Part shown: positions 1 to 9,986 of the stretch, piece after piece | How positions within the stretch are numbered: position 1 is the first letter of the stretch | Layout: every line of letters begins with the position of its first letter | Assembly: GCA_902612575.1 (NCBI GenBank) | Contig: CACMDZ010000002.1 | Span: forward strand, 62,001-126,000 | DNA from: an uncultured Pelagibacteraceae bacterium | Lineage (GTDB): Bacteria > Pseudomonadota > Alphaproteobacteria > Pelagibacterales > Pelagibacteraceae | DNA: 64,000 bases | Direction: 5' to 3' | Program-made: the position numbers and the translations under genes | Notes under the pieces: model-generated | What the model was told of the DNA's origin: nothing | What the model saw: only the letters and a program-made list of their open reading frames with translations | The model's database searches: none

Positions 1-2
1 TT

Positions 3-362
3 TTTAATGGTGAAAAAGATATTAATAGGATCATTGATAGTAAACTTAAATTTATAAAAAAAAGTGAAGATAGAAAAAAGAAAAGTTATACAATCGAATT
101 AACTTCAACAAAAAAAAGAGAGATTGTATCTAATGACTCTAAAGGTGACCCTCTAAAATTTGAAATGAATATTTTAGTTGAGTATAAGATCATGAATAAT
201 GAGAAAATTTTATTAAAAAATGAAGTAGAAAAAAATAATATTTACAATAATGATTCTGATCAATTCAAATTGGAACAGACAGAAGAGATTATTATAGAAA
301 ATTTAACAGGAAGCATAAGTGATATTATTATTTCATCAATTATAAACTTAGATGATAATTAA
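3..362 (+). CDS. lptE: LPS-assembly lipoprotein LptE-like, 3' part (5' end outside window)
   Basis: The reading frame is open from base 3, so the 65-aa track ORF is only the tail of a longer gene cut by the window edge. The visible ~119 residues are Lys/Glu/Asn-rich with alternating strand-like stretches, ending in a helix of the type seen in LptE, the outer-membrane lipoprotein that plugs LptD during LPS export. The stop codon overlaps the holA start by about 10 bp; lptE-holA linkage is a common proteobacterial arrangement and supports the call. The signal peptide and lipobox lie outside the window, so the identification is by context and weak similarity only. Confidence 0.55.
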   Translation, partial: FNGEKDINRIIDSKLKFIKKSEDRKKKSYTIELTSTKKREIVSNDSKGDPLKFEMNILVEYKIMNNEKILLKNEVEKNNIYNNDSDQFKLEQTEEIIIENLTGSISDIIISSIINLDDN

Positions 363-1332
363 AAGTTTTGAATTAGAGAAGGTAAGCTCTTTAAAATATA
401 ATATTCATTTAATATATGGAAATAATGAGGGTATCAAACAAGATATTATAAATGATTATTATCTAAAAAATTTTGAGGGTGAGATTTTAAAATATTATGA
501 GAATGAAGTTTTAAATAATCAGGATGAATTCATATCTAGCTTATTGACTAAATCTCTCTTTGAAACTAAAAAATTAATAGTGATTTCAAAAGTTACAGAT
601 AAATTAATTAATATAATAGATGAAGTCCTAAACAAAAGAGAAATAGATTCAAAAATTATAATAAAGTGTTCAAATTTAGAAAAAAAATCTAAATTGAGGA
701 ACTTATTTGAGAAAGATAAGCATCTAATTTGTACTCCAGTTTATGAAGACGACTCTAGATCTTTGAATTATGTCATAAACACTTTTTTAAAAGAATTTAA
801 ATTTACATTATCTCAAGAAATTAAAAATATACTAATAGAAAGATCGAAAGGTGATAGGATTAATTTATATAATGAGCTGTCAAAATTAAGAAATTTACAA
901 ATCAGTAAAAAGAAAATTAGCACTGAGGATGTTTTAAAACTTTCAAATCTTTCAGAAAACTACAGTGTTTTTGAACTATCAGATCATTATCTAGCAAAAA
1001 ACTCAAAGAAAGTTTCGAATATTCTAAATGAAAATAATTATTCTTCTGAAGACTGTATTTTAATTTTAAGAACAATGCTTAATAAATCTAAAAGACTTTT
1101 AAAAATAAGAAATGAGATTGACAATGATTTGAGTATTGATCAAGCAGTTTCCAGCTTTAAACCTCCTATTTTTTGGAAGGAAAAAGATATTGTAAAAAAA
1201 CAAGCTCAATCATGGTCCACAAAAGAAGTTAAGGAAATAATAATTAAATTAAATGATTTAGAAGCATTAGTTAAGAAAAATACAGCAAATTCAATACTTT
1301 TTGTCTCTAATTTTGTAAGTAATTATCAATAA
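352..1332 (+). CDS. holA: DNA polymerase III subunit delta
   Basis: The 326-aa product matches the usual length of HolA, the clamp-loader subunit that opens the beta sliding clamp. The N-terminus shows the family pattern of a beta strand followed by a degenerate P-loop-like turn (HLIYGNNEGIKQD, about residues 20-32), and the C-terminal half is the helical collar region. The ATG at 352 lies inside the end of the upstream lptE-like gene, giving translational coupling. The 3' end overlaps the convergent parB by 7 bp. Confidence 0.85.
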   Translation: MIIKSFELEKVSSLKYNIHLIYGNNEGIKQDIINDYYLKNFEGEILKYYENEVLNNQDEFISSLLTKSLFETKKLIVISKVTDKLINIIDEVLNKREIDSKIIIKCSNLEKKSKLRNLFEKDKHLICTPVYEDDSRSLNYVINTFLKEFKFTLSQEIKNILIERSKGDRINLYNELSKLRNLQISKKKISTEDVLKLSNLSENYSVFELSDHYLAKNSKKVSNILNENNYSSEDCILILRTMLNKSKRLLKIRNEIDNDLSIDQAVSSFKPPIFWKEKDIVKKQAQSWSTKEVKEIIIKLNDLEALVKKNTANSILFVSNFVSNYQ

Positions 1333-2177
1333 TTTTGCTTAATAACTTCTACTAACCTATCAAGCTGATCAGCAGCTTTATACTCTAAACTGATAATTCC
1401 AGAATTATTTTTTTTATTTTTGACAAAAACTCTCATTCCGATTTTGTCTGTTAACTCCTCCTCAAGACTTATAATATTTGGATCTTTTTTCTTGTTAGAA
1501 CTATTAGAGCTTAATTTTAACATACGAACTAAGTTTTCAGTTTGCCTAACAGATAGTTTTTTTGAGATAATTTTCTTGGCTAATAAAATAGCATTATCTA
1601 AACCTACTAGAATTTTTGCGTGGCCTTGGGATAATTTCTCCTCAATTATTAATTCTAATATTTCTTGTGGGAGGGAAAGAATACGTAAACAATTTGATAT
1701 GTGCGCTCTACTTTTGCCAATGAATTTTGATACTTTGTCTTGATCATAATTAAAATCGTCAATTAATCTTTTATAGCCCTCTGCTTCCTCAATTGGATTT
1801 AAATCTTTTCTTTGAACATTTTCAACTATTGCGAATTCTAATGATTTAAGATTATCAACATTAATTACAACTACTGGCACTTCGTGCAGACCAGCATATT
1901 GTGCTGCCTGCCATCTTCTCTCTCCAGCTATTATTTCAAATTTATCTTCTTCATCTGAAGATGGTCTGACTATGATTGGTTGGATAATACCATTCTCTCT
2001 TATTGAGTTAGTTAATTCCTCTAAACTAACTTCATCAAATTTTTTTCTAGGTTGATACTTGTTTCTAACTAATGAACTGATTGAAATTTTTTTTTTATCA
2101 ACAATTTTTTCATTATCTCCTATTAGAGAAGATAATCCTCTTCCTAGTCCTTTTTTTGATTTAAACGGATTTATCAT
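1326..2177 (-). CDS. parB: chromosome-partitioning protein ParB
   Basis: 283 aa, typical for chromosomal ParB, a CTP-dependent DNA clamp that loads at parS and spreads. Residues 1-20 (KKGLGRGLSSLIG) are the conserved arginine-containing N-terminal motif that stimulates ParA ATPase. The CTP-binding boxes are visible as GERRWQAA (about 85-92) and ENVQRKDLNP (about 119-128), followed by a helix-turn-helix region (KVSKFIGKSRAHISNCLR) and a C-terminal dimerisation domain. It overlaps parA by 4 bp. Two parS-type palindromes lie just upstream within rsmG and mnmG, consistent with an origin-proximal parABS system. Confidence 0.95.
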   Translation of the reverse strand: MINPFKSKKGLGRGLSSLIGDNEKIVDKKKISISSLVRNKYQPRKKFDEVSLEELTNSIRENGIIQPIIVRPSSDEEDKFEIIAGERRWQAAQYAGLHEVPVVVINVDNLKSLEFAIVENVQRKDLNPIEEAEGYKRLIDDFNYDQDKVSKFIGKSRAHISNCLRILSLPQEILELIIEEKLSQGHAKILVGLDNAILLAKKIISKKLSVRQTENLVRMLKLSSNSSNKKKDPNIISLEEELTDKIGMRVFVKNKKNNSGIISLEYKAADQLDRLVEVIKQNY

Positions 2178-2974
2178 GCTGCGCTCTCCACTGGTTTATC
2201 TTGATTTAAAAATTCTTCTGTGAAATTGAAATATGCTCTGCTGCCTGGACAGACCTTATCATAAATTAGTACCGGGACGCCATGTGATGGAGCTTCAGAC
2301 AATCTGACATTTCTTGGCACTACTGTAGTGTAAACTTTATCCTTGAAATAGTTTCTAGCCTCTGTTTCTACCTGGCCAGATAATTTATTTCGCTTATCGT
2401 ACATTGTCAGAAGTATCCCTCTTATGTATAATGATGGATTTAAGTTCGACTTTATCCTCTCAATTGTTTTCATAAGCTGAGTCAGCCCCTCTAAGGCAAA
2501 GAATTCTGTCTGGAGTGGTACCACAAGTGCATCAGAGGCTACCAGTGCCATGATTGTAAGTAGACTTAATGATGGAGGACAGTCAATTATGACATAATCA
2601 TAAAATGGCTCAGAATTGTTTAAAATAGCGGTCAATTCATCTTTTAATTTGAAGGCTCTACGACTATCACTCGCTGTCTCGATCTCTAGTCCAGACAGAT
2701 CAACATTTGATGATATCAAATCTATATTTTCAAAACTTGTTGACTTAATTACCTCTGGAATTCTTTTATTACCATTCAAAACATTATAAATTGTTTGATC
2801 AGAACTTGTTGTGTTGGACAATCCAAGTCCTGTTGTAGCATTTCCTTGTGGGTCAAGATCAATTACAAGAATTTTTTTTTCTTTAATCGCCAAACCAGCA
2901 GCAAGGTTTATTACAGTAGTAGTCTTACCTACTCCACCTTTTTGATTTATAACTGAAATAATTTTTCTATTCAT
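2174..2974 (-). CDS. parA: chromosome-partitioning ATPase ParA
   Basis: 266-aa ParA/Soj-type ATPase with the deviant Walker A motif NQKGGVGKTTTVINLAAG at residues 10-27, the DLDPQGN motif after it, and the Walker B stretch YVIIDCPPSL. It forms ATP-dependent dimers on the nucleoid that pull ParB-parS complexes apart. It sits in the classic alphaproteobacterial order mnmG-rsmG-parA-parB, overlapping rsmG by 8 bp and parB by 4 bp, so the genes are probably co-transcribed. Confidence 0.96.
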   Translation of the reverse strand: MNRKIISVINQKGGVGKTTTVINLAAGLAIKEKKILVIDLDPQGNATTGLGLSNTTSSDQTIYNVLNGNKRIPEVIKSTSFENIDLISSNVDLSGLEIETASDSRRAFKLKDELTAILNNSEPFYDYVIIDCPPSLSLLTIMALVASDALVVPLQTEFFALEGLTQLMKTIERIKSNLNPSLYIRGILLTMYDKRNKLSGQVETEARNYFKDKVYTTVVPRNVRLSEAPSHGVPVLIYDKVCPGSRAYFNFTEEFLNQDKPVESAA

Positions 2975-3611
2975 ATTTTTTTTTCAAATTAGAAATTTTT
3001 ACTACTGATGATTCATCACTTGTTAGACTTTTCATTTGCTCTATGTCGAATTTCCATTTTTCAGAAACATCTTTTAAAATTATTTTTCCACTCTTTCCTA
3101 AATACATGACTATATATTTAAAATTTTTAAAATTCCTTGTTGCAATATCAAAAATTACAGGCAACGGTTTGAATGCTCGACAAATTATTACATCAGTCAC
3201 TAAGTTTTTCTCTTCAAAAATATTTTTTTGGTAAATTTTTGCTTCTAATTTAAATTTTTTTACCATCTCTTTTAAAAAATTACTCTTATGGTAACTCTTT
3301 TCATAAAAAATCAGCTTAAAACCTTGCTTTTTAGGTTTCATTAAAATACCCAAAACTATACTAGGAAGCCCTGCTCCTGATCCTAGATCAGTGCATAGCT
3401 TAATGTCTTTTTTGTCAATAAAATCAATGGTTTGCGCACTATCATAAATATGTCTTGAATTTATTGACTTTTCTGTACTTGAACTTATCAAATTAATTTT
3501 CCTGTTTGCATTAAGAATTGACTGTGAATATTCCTCAAGCTCCATTAATGTTTCACGTGAAACATTTGGGATAAAAATTTTATTTTTTTTTATTATTTTC
3601 GAATCAATCAA
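2967..3611 (-). CDS. rsmG: 16S rRNA (guanine527-N7)-methyltransferase RsmG
   Basis: 214 aa. The SAM-binding motif I is visible as [15 protein letters not shown] (about residues 74-88), and the N-terminal [14 protein letters not shown] segment is the usual start of alphaproteobacterial RsmG/GidB. The codons for VSRET form a perfect parS palindrome. The start is TTG overlapping the mnmG stop (TTGA); no better in-frame ATG exists before the conserved N-terminal motif. It methylates N7 of G527 in 16S rRNA. Confidence 0.92.
   Translation of the reverse strand: MIDSKIIKKNKIFIPNVSRETLMELEEYSQSILNANRKINLISSSTEKSINSRHIYDSAQTIDFIDKKDIKLCTDLGSGAGLPSIVLGILMKPKKQGFKLIFYEKSYHKSNFLKEMVKKFKLEAKIYQKNIFEEKNLVTDVIICRAFKPLPVIFDIATRNFKNFKYIVMYLGKSGKIILKDVSEKWKFDIEQMKSLTSDESSVVKISNLKKKYE
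3549..3564. promoter_or_regulatory. parS: parS site (perfect 16-bp palindrome) inside rsmG
   Basis: TGTTTCACGTGAAACA is an exact match to the canonical ParB-binding site. It lies in rsmG and encodes Val-Ser-Arg-Glu-Thr on the minus strand, so the protein sequence and the DNA-binding site are superimposed. It is about 1.4 kb upstream of parB. Confidence 0.93.
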
Positions 3612-5479
3612 GCTATATGCTTAATAGACTTTCTTTTCACATGAGACAACAAAATATATACTGCAGCTGGTGTAATCCCATCTATTCTGAGTGCTTGACC
3701 AAGTGTTTTTGGCTTTATTTTCTTAAATTTTGACTTAACTTCATTTGATAATCCTGAGAATTGATCATAATCTAAGTTTTCTGGTATTTTAAGATTTTCG
3801 TCTCTTTTAAATGCTAAAATATCTGCATTTTGCTTCTTCAAATATCCTTTATAGTGTGCCTTTATCTCAATTTGCTCATCGATTTCACGTGAAACATATT
3901 TAATTTCTGGCCAAATTTCCCTTATTTTACTCATATTTACTGACTTTTGGCTCAATATTTCTAGTGCATTTCTTTTAACACCATCTTTAGCAATATTAAT
4001 TCCAAATTGAGATGCTTTTGATGGTGAAATTAGAGAATTTTCCATATTTTTAATACTTTTTTCCAATTTTAAAGCTTTGTCTTTATATAACATTTTCCTC
4101 TCATCCAGTATTAAACCAATATCAATTCCTTTTTGGGTAAGTCTTATATCTGCATTATCAGATCTCAAAGATAACCTGTATTCTGCCCTTGAGGTGAACA
4201 TTCTATAAGGCTCTGCAACTCCTTTTGTAACTAAATCATCTATCATAACACCTATATATGCCTCAGATCTATCAAGTATGAATGGTTCTTTACCTTTAAT
4301 AGAGAGAGCAGCATTTATTCCAGCTATCAATCCTTGTGCTGCAGCTTCTTCATAACCTGTTGTTCCATTTATTTGTCCTGCAAGGTAAAGATTTTTAATT
4401 TTTTTTGTCTCTAAAGTAAGGAATAGCTCCCTTGGGTCCACAAAATCATATTCTATGGCATATCCAGGCCTTAAAATTTTAACATTCTCTAAACCATTGA
4501 TATTATTACATATTTCTTGCTGTATTTCAGCAGGTAAAGAAGTAGAAATTCCATTAGGGTAGATTGTTTTATCATTTAGACCTTCTGGCTCTAAAAATAT
4601 TTGATGCTTTTGCTTATCAGCAAACTTTACAATTTTATCCTCTATGGAAGGGCAATATCTAGGACCGACACCTTGGATACTTCCTGAATACATAGCACTA
4701 CTTTTAATGTTTTTAGATATGATATCATGAACTGCTGGATTGGTATAAGTCATCCTACATGAAATTTGTCTGTTGATATTTTTTTTTGTAAGGAAAGAAA
4801 AAAAATATGGATCTTCATCTGCGTACTGCTCTTCGAGTTTTTCGAAATTAATTGTCGTTGCATCCAATCTTGGTGGTGTTCCTGTTTTTAATCTTCCAAT
4901 TTTAAAATCATATTTTTCTAACTGTTCGCTTAAACCTGTTGAAGGTTTTTCATTAAATCTTCCTGCAGGTGTTTTTTCTTCACCAATGTGGATTAAACCA
5001 TTTAAAAAAGTTCCGGTTGTTAAGATTACTTTAGATGATAGTACTTTTTTACCTTCTTGCGTAATAAAACCAATTATATTGTTTTTTTCAAAAATAAACT
5101 CTATTACAGGATCAGAAAAAATGTATAAATTACAATACTTTATCAGTTTTTCTTGCATATATTTCTTATATAACGATCTATCACTTTGAGTACGAGGTCC
5201 ACGCACTGCAGGGCCTCTGCTTCTATTTAATAATCGAAATTGTATCCCTGATTTATCTGCAACTTCTCCCATTACGCCATCTAATGCATCTATCTCTCTA
5301 ACAAGATGCCCTTTGCCCAATCCTCCAATTGCTGGGTTGCATGACATTTCACCAATTGTATCAAATTTATGAGTGAATAAGGCAGTATTTACGCCCAATC
5401 TAGCTGATGCTGCAGCTGCTTCACAGCCAGCATGTCCACCCCCAATTACAACTACATCAAATGATATCTCATTTTTCAT
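3608..5479 (-). CDS. mnmG: tRNA uridine-5-carboxymethylaminomethyl modification enzyme MnmG
   Basis: 623 aa, the family's full length. The FAD-binding GxGxxG is [13 protein letters not shown] near residue 10, and family signatures such as [22 protein letters not shown] and the late [22 protein letters not shown] are present. With MnmE it installs cmnm5 on the wobble uridine of several tRNAs, and mnmE lies just upstream on the same strand. It overlaps rsmG through a TTGA junction. A second parS-like palindrome lies within its C-terminal coding region. Confidence 0.97.
   Translation of the reverse strand: MKNEISFDVVVIGGGHAGCEAAAASARLGVNTALFTHKFDTIGEMSCNPAIGGLGKGHLVREIDALDGVMGEVADKSGIQFRLLNRSRGPAVRGPRTQSDRSLYKKYMQEKLIKYCNLYIFSDPVIEFIFEKNNIIGFITQEGKKVLSSKVILTTGTFLNGLIHIGEEKTPAGRFNEKPSTGLSEQLEKYDFKIGRLKTGTPPRLDATTINFEKLEEQYADEDPYFFSFLTKKNINRQISCRMTYTNPAVHDIISKNIKSSAMYSGSIQGVGPRYCPSIEDKIVKFADKQKHQIFLEPEGLNDKTIYPNGISTSLPAEIQQEICNNINGLENVKILRPGYAIEYDFVDPRELFLTLETKKIKNLYLAGQINGTTGYEEAAAQGLIAGINAALSIKGKEPFILDRSEAYIGVMIDDLVTKGVAEPYRMFTSRAEYRLSLRSDNADIRLTQKGIDIGLILDERKMLYKDKALKLEKSIKNMENSLISPSKASQFGINIAKDGVKRNALEILSQKSVNMSKIREIWPEIKYVSREIDEQIEIKAHYKGYLKKQNADILAFKRDENLKIPENLDYDQFSGLSNEVKSKFKKIKPKTLGQALRIDGITPAAVYILLSHVKRKSIKHIA
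3891..3906. promoter_or_regulatory. second parS-like site inside mnmG
   Basis: GATTTCACGTGAAACA keeps the 12-bp palindromic core TTTCACGTGAAA and the right end of the parS consensus, and differs only in the first two bases. It lies 342 bp from the perfect site and encodes YVSREID in MnmG. Likely a second, possibly weaker, ParB nucleation site. Confidence 0.8.
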
Positions 5480-5555
5480 AGCTGTAATTTATTATTGATC
5501 TTAAAATTTACAAGGAAACAGTTAAAAGTGTAAAAAAAGTAAGTAAAATCAATAC

Positions 5556-6887
5556 TTATTTACCTATACAAAAATCATTAAAAATAGAACCAAGTATTTC
5601 TTCAACATCTACTTTTCCGACAATCATCCCTAGGTGTCTAGTTGCTAACCTTAAATCCTCTGCAGCTTTATCAAAATCTTCTTGCGAATTTTTTTCCTCA
5701 AAATTTTTTAAATTTTGAACACACGCCTCTAAACTTTGTCTATGTCTTTCTCTTGTAATTAGAGTTTCGTTTGATCTTACAAATTTATTTTTTAGTTTAT
5801 CTTTAATTCTATTTATTAACTCATCTAAGTTTGTTTCATTCTTAATTGACAAAAAAATTGGATTAAACTTTTCAATTTGTTGATTTACATTTTTATAACC
5901 AAGATCTATTTTATTAATTACAATAATTGATTTTTCACTAACCAAATCGTTCAAAAATCCAGTAAAATCGACACTTTTTGGCTCTATTACTATAATATTG
6001 AGATCAGCATCCTCAGCTCTTTTAAGAGCTAATTTAATACCTTTTTTTTCTATCTCATCGTGAGATTCCCTTATCCCAGCAGTGTCAGAAATCACAACTG
6101 GATAACCATCTAAATTCAAATGAGCTTCGATAACGTCTCTTGTTGTTCCTGCAATTTCTGAAACGATAGCTACATCACGATTAGAAAGATGATTTAATAA
6201 AGAAGATTTTCCTGCATTAGCTGGTCCAATAATTGCTATCTTAAAACCCTCTCTAATTCTCTCTCCAACTTTTTGATCATCCAAAATTTTTTCAATTTCC
6301 AATCTTATTTTTTCAGAATCATTTTTTATATTTTTAATTACATCATCTGGGAGATCTTCCTCAGGAAAATCAATTTTAGCTTCCACATTTGATAATATTT
6401 TTAAAAGACTTTCTCGAAGTAAGTTAAATTTTTCTGAACTTCTTCCACTCATAATTTGAATTGCTTGCTGTCTTTGAATTTCTGTTTCTGCAGAGATTAA
6501 GTCTGAAATACTCTCAGCTTTTAAAAGATTTATTTTTTCATTTTGAAAAGCAATTTTTGTAAATTCACCAGGCTCAGCAAGTCGACAATTTTCAATTTTA
6601 GATAGTTGATCCAAAATTGATCTAACAACAGCTATGCTACCGTGGACATGAATTTCGGCCATGTCCTCACCTGTGTAGCTCTCAGGGCTTGGAAACCATA
6701 TTAATATACCCTCGTCTATAAGCTCAGAATTGTTGATTTTATTGAATTTTTTTACAGTTGCTTGCCTTGGCTTTGGAAGTTGACCATTTGTTAATAATTT
6801 AACTATCTTTTCTACTTTAGAACCAGATAATCTAATAACTGCAATTCCCGATACACCAGGTCCTGAGGATAGAGCATAAATTGTCAT
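5556..6887 (-). CDS. mnmE: tRNA modification GTPase MnmE
   Basis: 443 aa. The N-terminal formyl-THF-binding domain begins with ALSSGPGVSGIAVIRLSG. The inserted G domain shows G1 GPANAGKSSLLNHL (about 221-234), G3 DTAGIRES and G4 NKID, and the C-terminus ends in FCIGK, the conserved catalytic-cysteine motif. It partners MnmG encoded 76 bp downstream. Its start region faces the divergent sulfotransferase gene across a 48-bp spacer. Confidence 0.97.
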   Translation of the reverse strand: MTIYALSSGPGVSGIAVIRLSGSKVEKIVKLLTNGQLPKPRQATVKKFNKINNSELIDEGILIWFPSPESYTGEDMAEIHVHGSIAVVRSILDQLSKIENCRLAEPGEFTKIAFQNEKINLLKAESISDLISAETEIQRQQAIQIMSGRSSEKFNLLRESLLKILSNVEAKIDFPEEDLPDDVIKNIKNDSEKIRLEIEKILDDQKVGERIREGFKIAIIGPANAGKSSLLNHLSNRDVAIVSEIAGTTRDVIEAHLNLDGYPVVISDTAGIRESHDEIEKKGIKLALKRAEDADLNIIVIEPKSVDFTGFLNDLVSEKSIIVINKIDLGYKNVNQQIEKFNPIFLSIKNETNLDELINRIKDKLKNKFVRSNETLITRERHRQSLEACVQNLKNFEEKNSQEDFDKAAEDLRLATRHLGMIVGKVDVEEILGSIFNDFCIGK

Positions 6888-6935
6888 AATTAATTATTAT
6901 AGTTTTATATTTAGCTAAATTATATATTTATCTTA

Positions 6936-7790
6936 ATGATTATTTGGTTAGCTTCATATCCCAAAAGTGGAAATACATGGGTAAGGTCGTTTTTGAATTC
7001 ACTATTATTTAATAAAAATAGTGAAGCAAATTTAAGCGAAATAGGTAAAATAGATCAGTATCCTAAAAGATCTCATTTTATAAATTTGGTAAGTGAAATT
7101 GATAATCTAGAAAAGTTATCCTTAAATTGGATAAAATCACAAAAAATTTTAAATGAAGATAATAAAATTAAGTTTCTTAAAACTCACCATGCTCTTTGCA
7201 AATACCAAAACTCATTTTTTACAAATGGAGAGGTATCACTTGGAACTATACATATTGTAAGAGATCCAAGAAATGTAATATCATCTATATTGTATCATTA
7301 TTCAAAAAATAATTATACTGAGGCAAAAAATTTTTTATTTGATGAGAACAAAGCATTAGGTAAAAAATTTGATTTAAAAGATCCAAATGTTAATAGAAAC
7401 ATTTTTACAGTGATATCTTCCTGGAAGAGTCACTACAATTCTTGGAAACAATTTAAAAAAAATTATTTGCTAATTAAATATGAAGACTTAATTCGAGATC
7501 CTCATAAAGAATTTAATAAACTTGTAGAATATTTATCTAAACTTTTAAATTTAAAATTTGAAGCTAAAAAAATTGAATTAGCAGTAAGGTCGAATTCCTT
7601 TGAAAACCTTAAAAGATTAGAAAAAGAAAATGGCTTTGCTGAAGCTGTAAGTGACAAAGAAACTGGTGAGAAAAAGAGATTTTTTAATCTAGGACCTGAT
7701 AATGATTGGGAGAAATTAATAGATAAAAAGTTGAGAGAAGATATAGAAAAAGAGTTTAAAATCGAAATGATTGAACTGGGATATATTTAA
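6936..7790 (+). CDS. sulfotransferase (tandem copy 1)
   Basis: 284-aa sulfotransferase-fold protein. The PAPS 5'-phosphosulfate loop is at the very N-terminus (WLASYPKSGNTWVRSF, residues 4-19), and the 3'-phosphate-binding segment is HIVRDPRNVISSI (about 109-121). The C-terminus carries the KRFFNLGP segment shared with the paralogues. It would move a sulfuryl group from PAPS to an unknown hydroxyl or amine acceptor. It is followed after 1 bp by a close paralogue, and a third copy lies at 43.05 kb. The acceptor cannot be inferred from sequence. Confidence 0.88.
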   Translation: MIIWLASYPKSGNTWVRSFLNSLLFNKNSEANLSEIGKIDQYPKRSHFINLVSEIDNLEKLSLNWIKSQKILNEDNKIKFLKTHHALCKYQNSFFTNGEVSLGTIHIVRDPRNVISSILYHYSKNNYTEAKNFLFDENKALGKKFDLKDPNVNRNIFTVISSWKSHYNSWKQFKKNYLLIKYEDLIRDPHKEFNKLVEYLSKLLNLKFEAKKIELAVRSNSFENLKRLEKENGFAEAVSDKETGEKKRFFNLGPDNDWEKLIDKKLREDIEKEFKIEMIELGYI

Positions 7791-7791
7791 A

Positions 7792-8652
7792 ATGATTATT
7801 TGGTTAGCTTCATACCCTAAAAGTGGAAATACTTGGTTAAGATTTTACATACTTTCACTATTGATGGGTAAGAGGACTGATCTTAATTTAAATCACTTAA
7901 AAGCAATCATGGCCTACCCTCATTCTACTCAATATGAAGGTTTGGTCTCTGATTTTTTTGATTTAGATGAAATAGCAAAGAATTGGATAGCGTCGCAAAA
8001 CAAAGTGAACTCAAATAAACATTTAAGATTTTTTAAGACGCACAATATGCTAGGTAATTACAAAGGATACCCATTTACCAATGCTGACAATACACTTGGA
8101 GCTATTTATGTTGTAAGAGATCCAAGAAATGTAATTACTTCATTGAAAAACCATTACTCATTATCTAATTATATTGAAGCGAAAGAATTTTTGTTTGATG
8201 AAAATAAGATTCTAGCTATGTCTGAAAGACAAAAAAAAATATTCATGAAAAGTAAAATATTTCCTCTCAAACAATTTGTAGGTTCCTGGAAAACAAACTA
8301 TTTATCTTGGAAACATATGAGTTATAACTATCTATTAGTTAAATATGAGGATTTAACGGAAAATCCAAAAAACGAATTTACAAAAATTGCTGATTTTGTA
8401 GGAAATTTATTGAAATTAAAATTTACTGAAGATCAAATTGATAGTGCAATTAACTTGAGTTCATTTGAAAAATTAGAAAAGATGGAAAAAGAGAATGGTT
8501 TTACAGAAAGCACTGTAAATAAAGAAGGGGAAAAAAATAAATTTTTTTTTCTTGGTCCAAAAAACGATTGGAAAAAAATTTTAGATAGAAAGATTTCTGA
8601 TGATATAGAGAAAAAATTTGAAGAAGAAATGAAAGAATTAAAATATCTTTAA
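7792..8652 (+). CDS. sulfotransferase (tandem copy 2)
   Basis: 286 aa when started at the ATG at 7792; the track's TTG start adds seven residues that lie inside the previous gene, whereas the ATG start gives MIIWLASYPKSGNTW, aligned residue for residue with copy 1. It shows the same PSB loop, the VVRDPRNVITSL 3'-phosphate site and a C-terminal KFFFLGP segment. It carries a small insertion relative to copy 1 (SERQKKIFMKSKIFPLK). The pair looks like an old tandem duplication, co-transcribed and convergent with rho, which ends 3 bp away. Confidence 0.88.
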   Translation: MIIWLASYPKSGNTWLRFYILSLLMGKRTDLNLNHLKAIMAYPHSTQYEGLVSDFFDLDEIAKNWIASQNKVNSNKHLRFFKTHNMLGNYKGYPFTNADNTLGAIYVVRDPRNVITSLKNHYSLSNYIEAKEFLFDENKILAMSERQKKIFMKSKIFPLKQFVGSWKTNYLSWKHMSYNYLLVKYEDLTENPKNEFTKIADFVGNLLKLKFTEDQIDSAINLSSFEKLEKMEKENGFTESTVNKEGEKNKFFFLGPKNDWKKILDRKISDDIEKKFEEEMKELKYL

Positions 8653-8655
8653 ACT

Positions 8656-9927
8656 CTATGATGGTTTGTTCATTGAGTTAAAAAACTCAGCATTATTTTT
8701 GGTAGTTTTTAATTTTGAATTTATAAAATCTATCGCGTCCATTGAGCCCATCGGAGCGATAATTCTTCTTAAGACATTCATTTTTTGAAGATCATTTTTA
8801 TCGAAAATTAATTCTTCACGTCTTGTACCTGACTTAGTGATATCAATAGCAGGAAATATTCTTTTCTCTGAAATTTTTCTATCTAATATTGTTTCGCTGT
8901 TACCTGTCCCTTTAAATTCCTCAAAAATTACTTCATCCATTCTACTACCTGTGTCTATTAAAGCTGTAGCAATAATAGTTAGTGAGCCACCTTCCTCTAT
9001 ATTTCTTGCTGCACCAAAAAATCTTTTCGGTCTTTGTAATGCGTTTGCATCTACTCCACCTGTTAAAACCTTACCAGAGCTCGGGACAACTGCATTATAA
9101 GCTCTTCCTAATCTTGTTATAGAGTCTAATAAGATGACAACATCTTTTTTATGCTCAGTCAATCTTTTGGCTTTTTCAATAACCATTTCAGCTACAGCCA
9201 CATGGCGCTGGGCTGGTTCATCAAAAGTTGAGCTTATAACTTCTCCTTTGACAGTCCTTTGCATATCTGTCACCTCCTCAGGTCTTTCATCAATTAGTAA
9301 AACCATGAGATAACATTCGGGATGATTTGCTGTTATTGAATTTGCAATACTCTGCAGAATCATTGTCTTCCCAGCTTTTGGTGGTGATATAATTAAGGAC
9401 CTTTGTCCTTTACCGATCGGACTTACTAAATCGATCAATCTAGGTGTTAAGTCCGGTTTTTTCTCAACTTTATTTGACTCAACTTCCATTCCTAATTGTT
9501 TATTAGGATATAAAGGAGTTAAGTTATCAAATGCAATCTTATGTTTAAATTTATCTGGTTCTTCCAAGTTGATTTTGCTCACTTGAAGAAGCGCAAAATA
9601 TCTTTCTCCCTCTTTAGGAGATCTGATAGGTCCTTCAACTGTATCTCCAGTTCTTAATCCAAATCTTCTTATTTGACTTGGACTAACATATATATCATCT
9701 GCACCTGGTAAGTAGTTTGACTCCATTGCTCTTAGAAAACCAAAACCATCTTGGAGTAATTGCAAAACACCTCCTCCTGTAATCTCTTCACCTTTTTCTG
9801 CAAGTTTTTTTAAAATGGCAAAATAAATTTCTTGTCGTCTTAATGTACTAGCATTTTCTATGCCCAGCTTTTCAGCCTCAGTAATTAGCTTTTCAGAGCT
9901 TTTTTCTTTTAGTTCTTGAATATTCAT
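8656..9927 (-). CDS. rho: transcription termination factor Rho
   Basis: 423 aa, standard Rho length. It has an N-terminal RNA-binding cold-shock-like domain ([16 protein letters not shown]), Walker [16 protein letters not shown] (about residues 182-196), Walker [17 protein letters not shown] and the Q/R-loop [20 protein letters not shown]. It is a hexameric RNA helicase that ends untranslated transcripts. Its proximity to hem genes and mnmE is normal for alphaproteobacteria. Confidence 0.98.
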   Translation of the reverse strand: MNIQELKEKSSEKLITEAEKLGIENASTLRRQEIYFAILKKLAEKGEEITGGGVLQLLQDGFGFLRAMESNYLPGADDIYVSPSQIRRFGLRTGDTVEGPIRSPKEGERYFALLQVSKINLEEPDKFKHKIAFDNLTPLYPNKQLGMEVESNKVEKKPDLTPRLIDLVSPIGKGQRSLIISPPKAGKTMILQSIANSITANHPECYLMVLLIDERPEEVTDMQRTVKGEVISSTFDEPAQRHVAVAEMVIEKAKRLTEHKKDVVILLDSITRLGRAYNAVVPSSGKVLTGGVDANALQRPKRFFGAARNIEEGGSLTIIATALIDTGSRMDEVIFEEFKGTGNSETILDRKISEKRIFPAIDITKSGTRREELIFDKNDLQKMNVLRRIIAPMGSMDAIDFINSKLKTTKNNAEFFNSMNKPS

Positions 9928-9986
9928 GTGTGGAAATTTTGATTAAAGATGAGTTAAATATATATACTGAATTAAAAATTTCAACC

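Noticed and set aside
4773-5189. 138-aa plus-strand ORF inside mnmG
   Set aside because: Antisense shadow of a full-length conserved gene.
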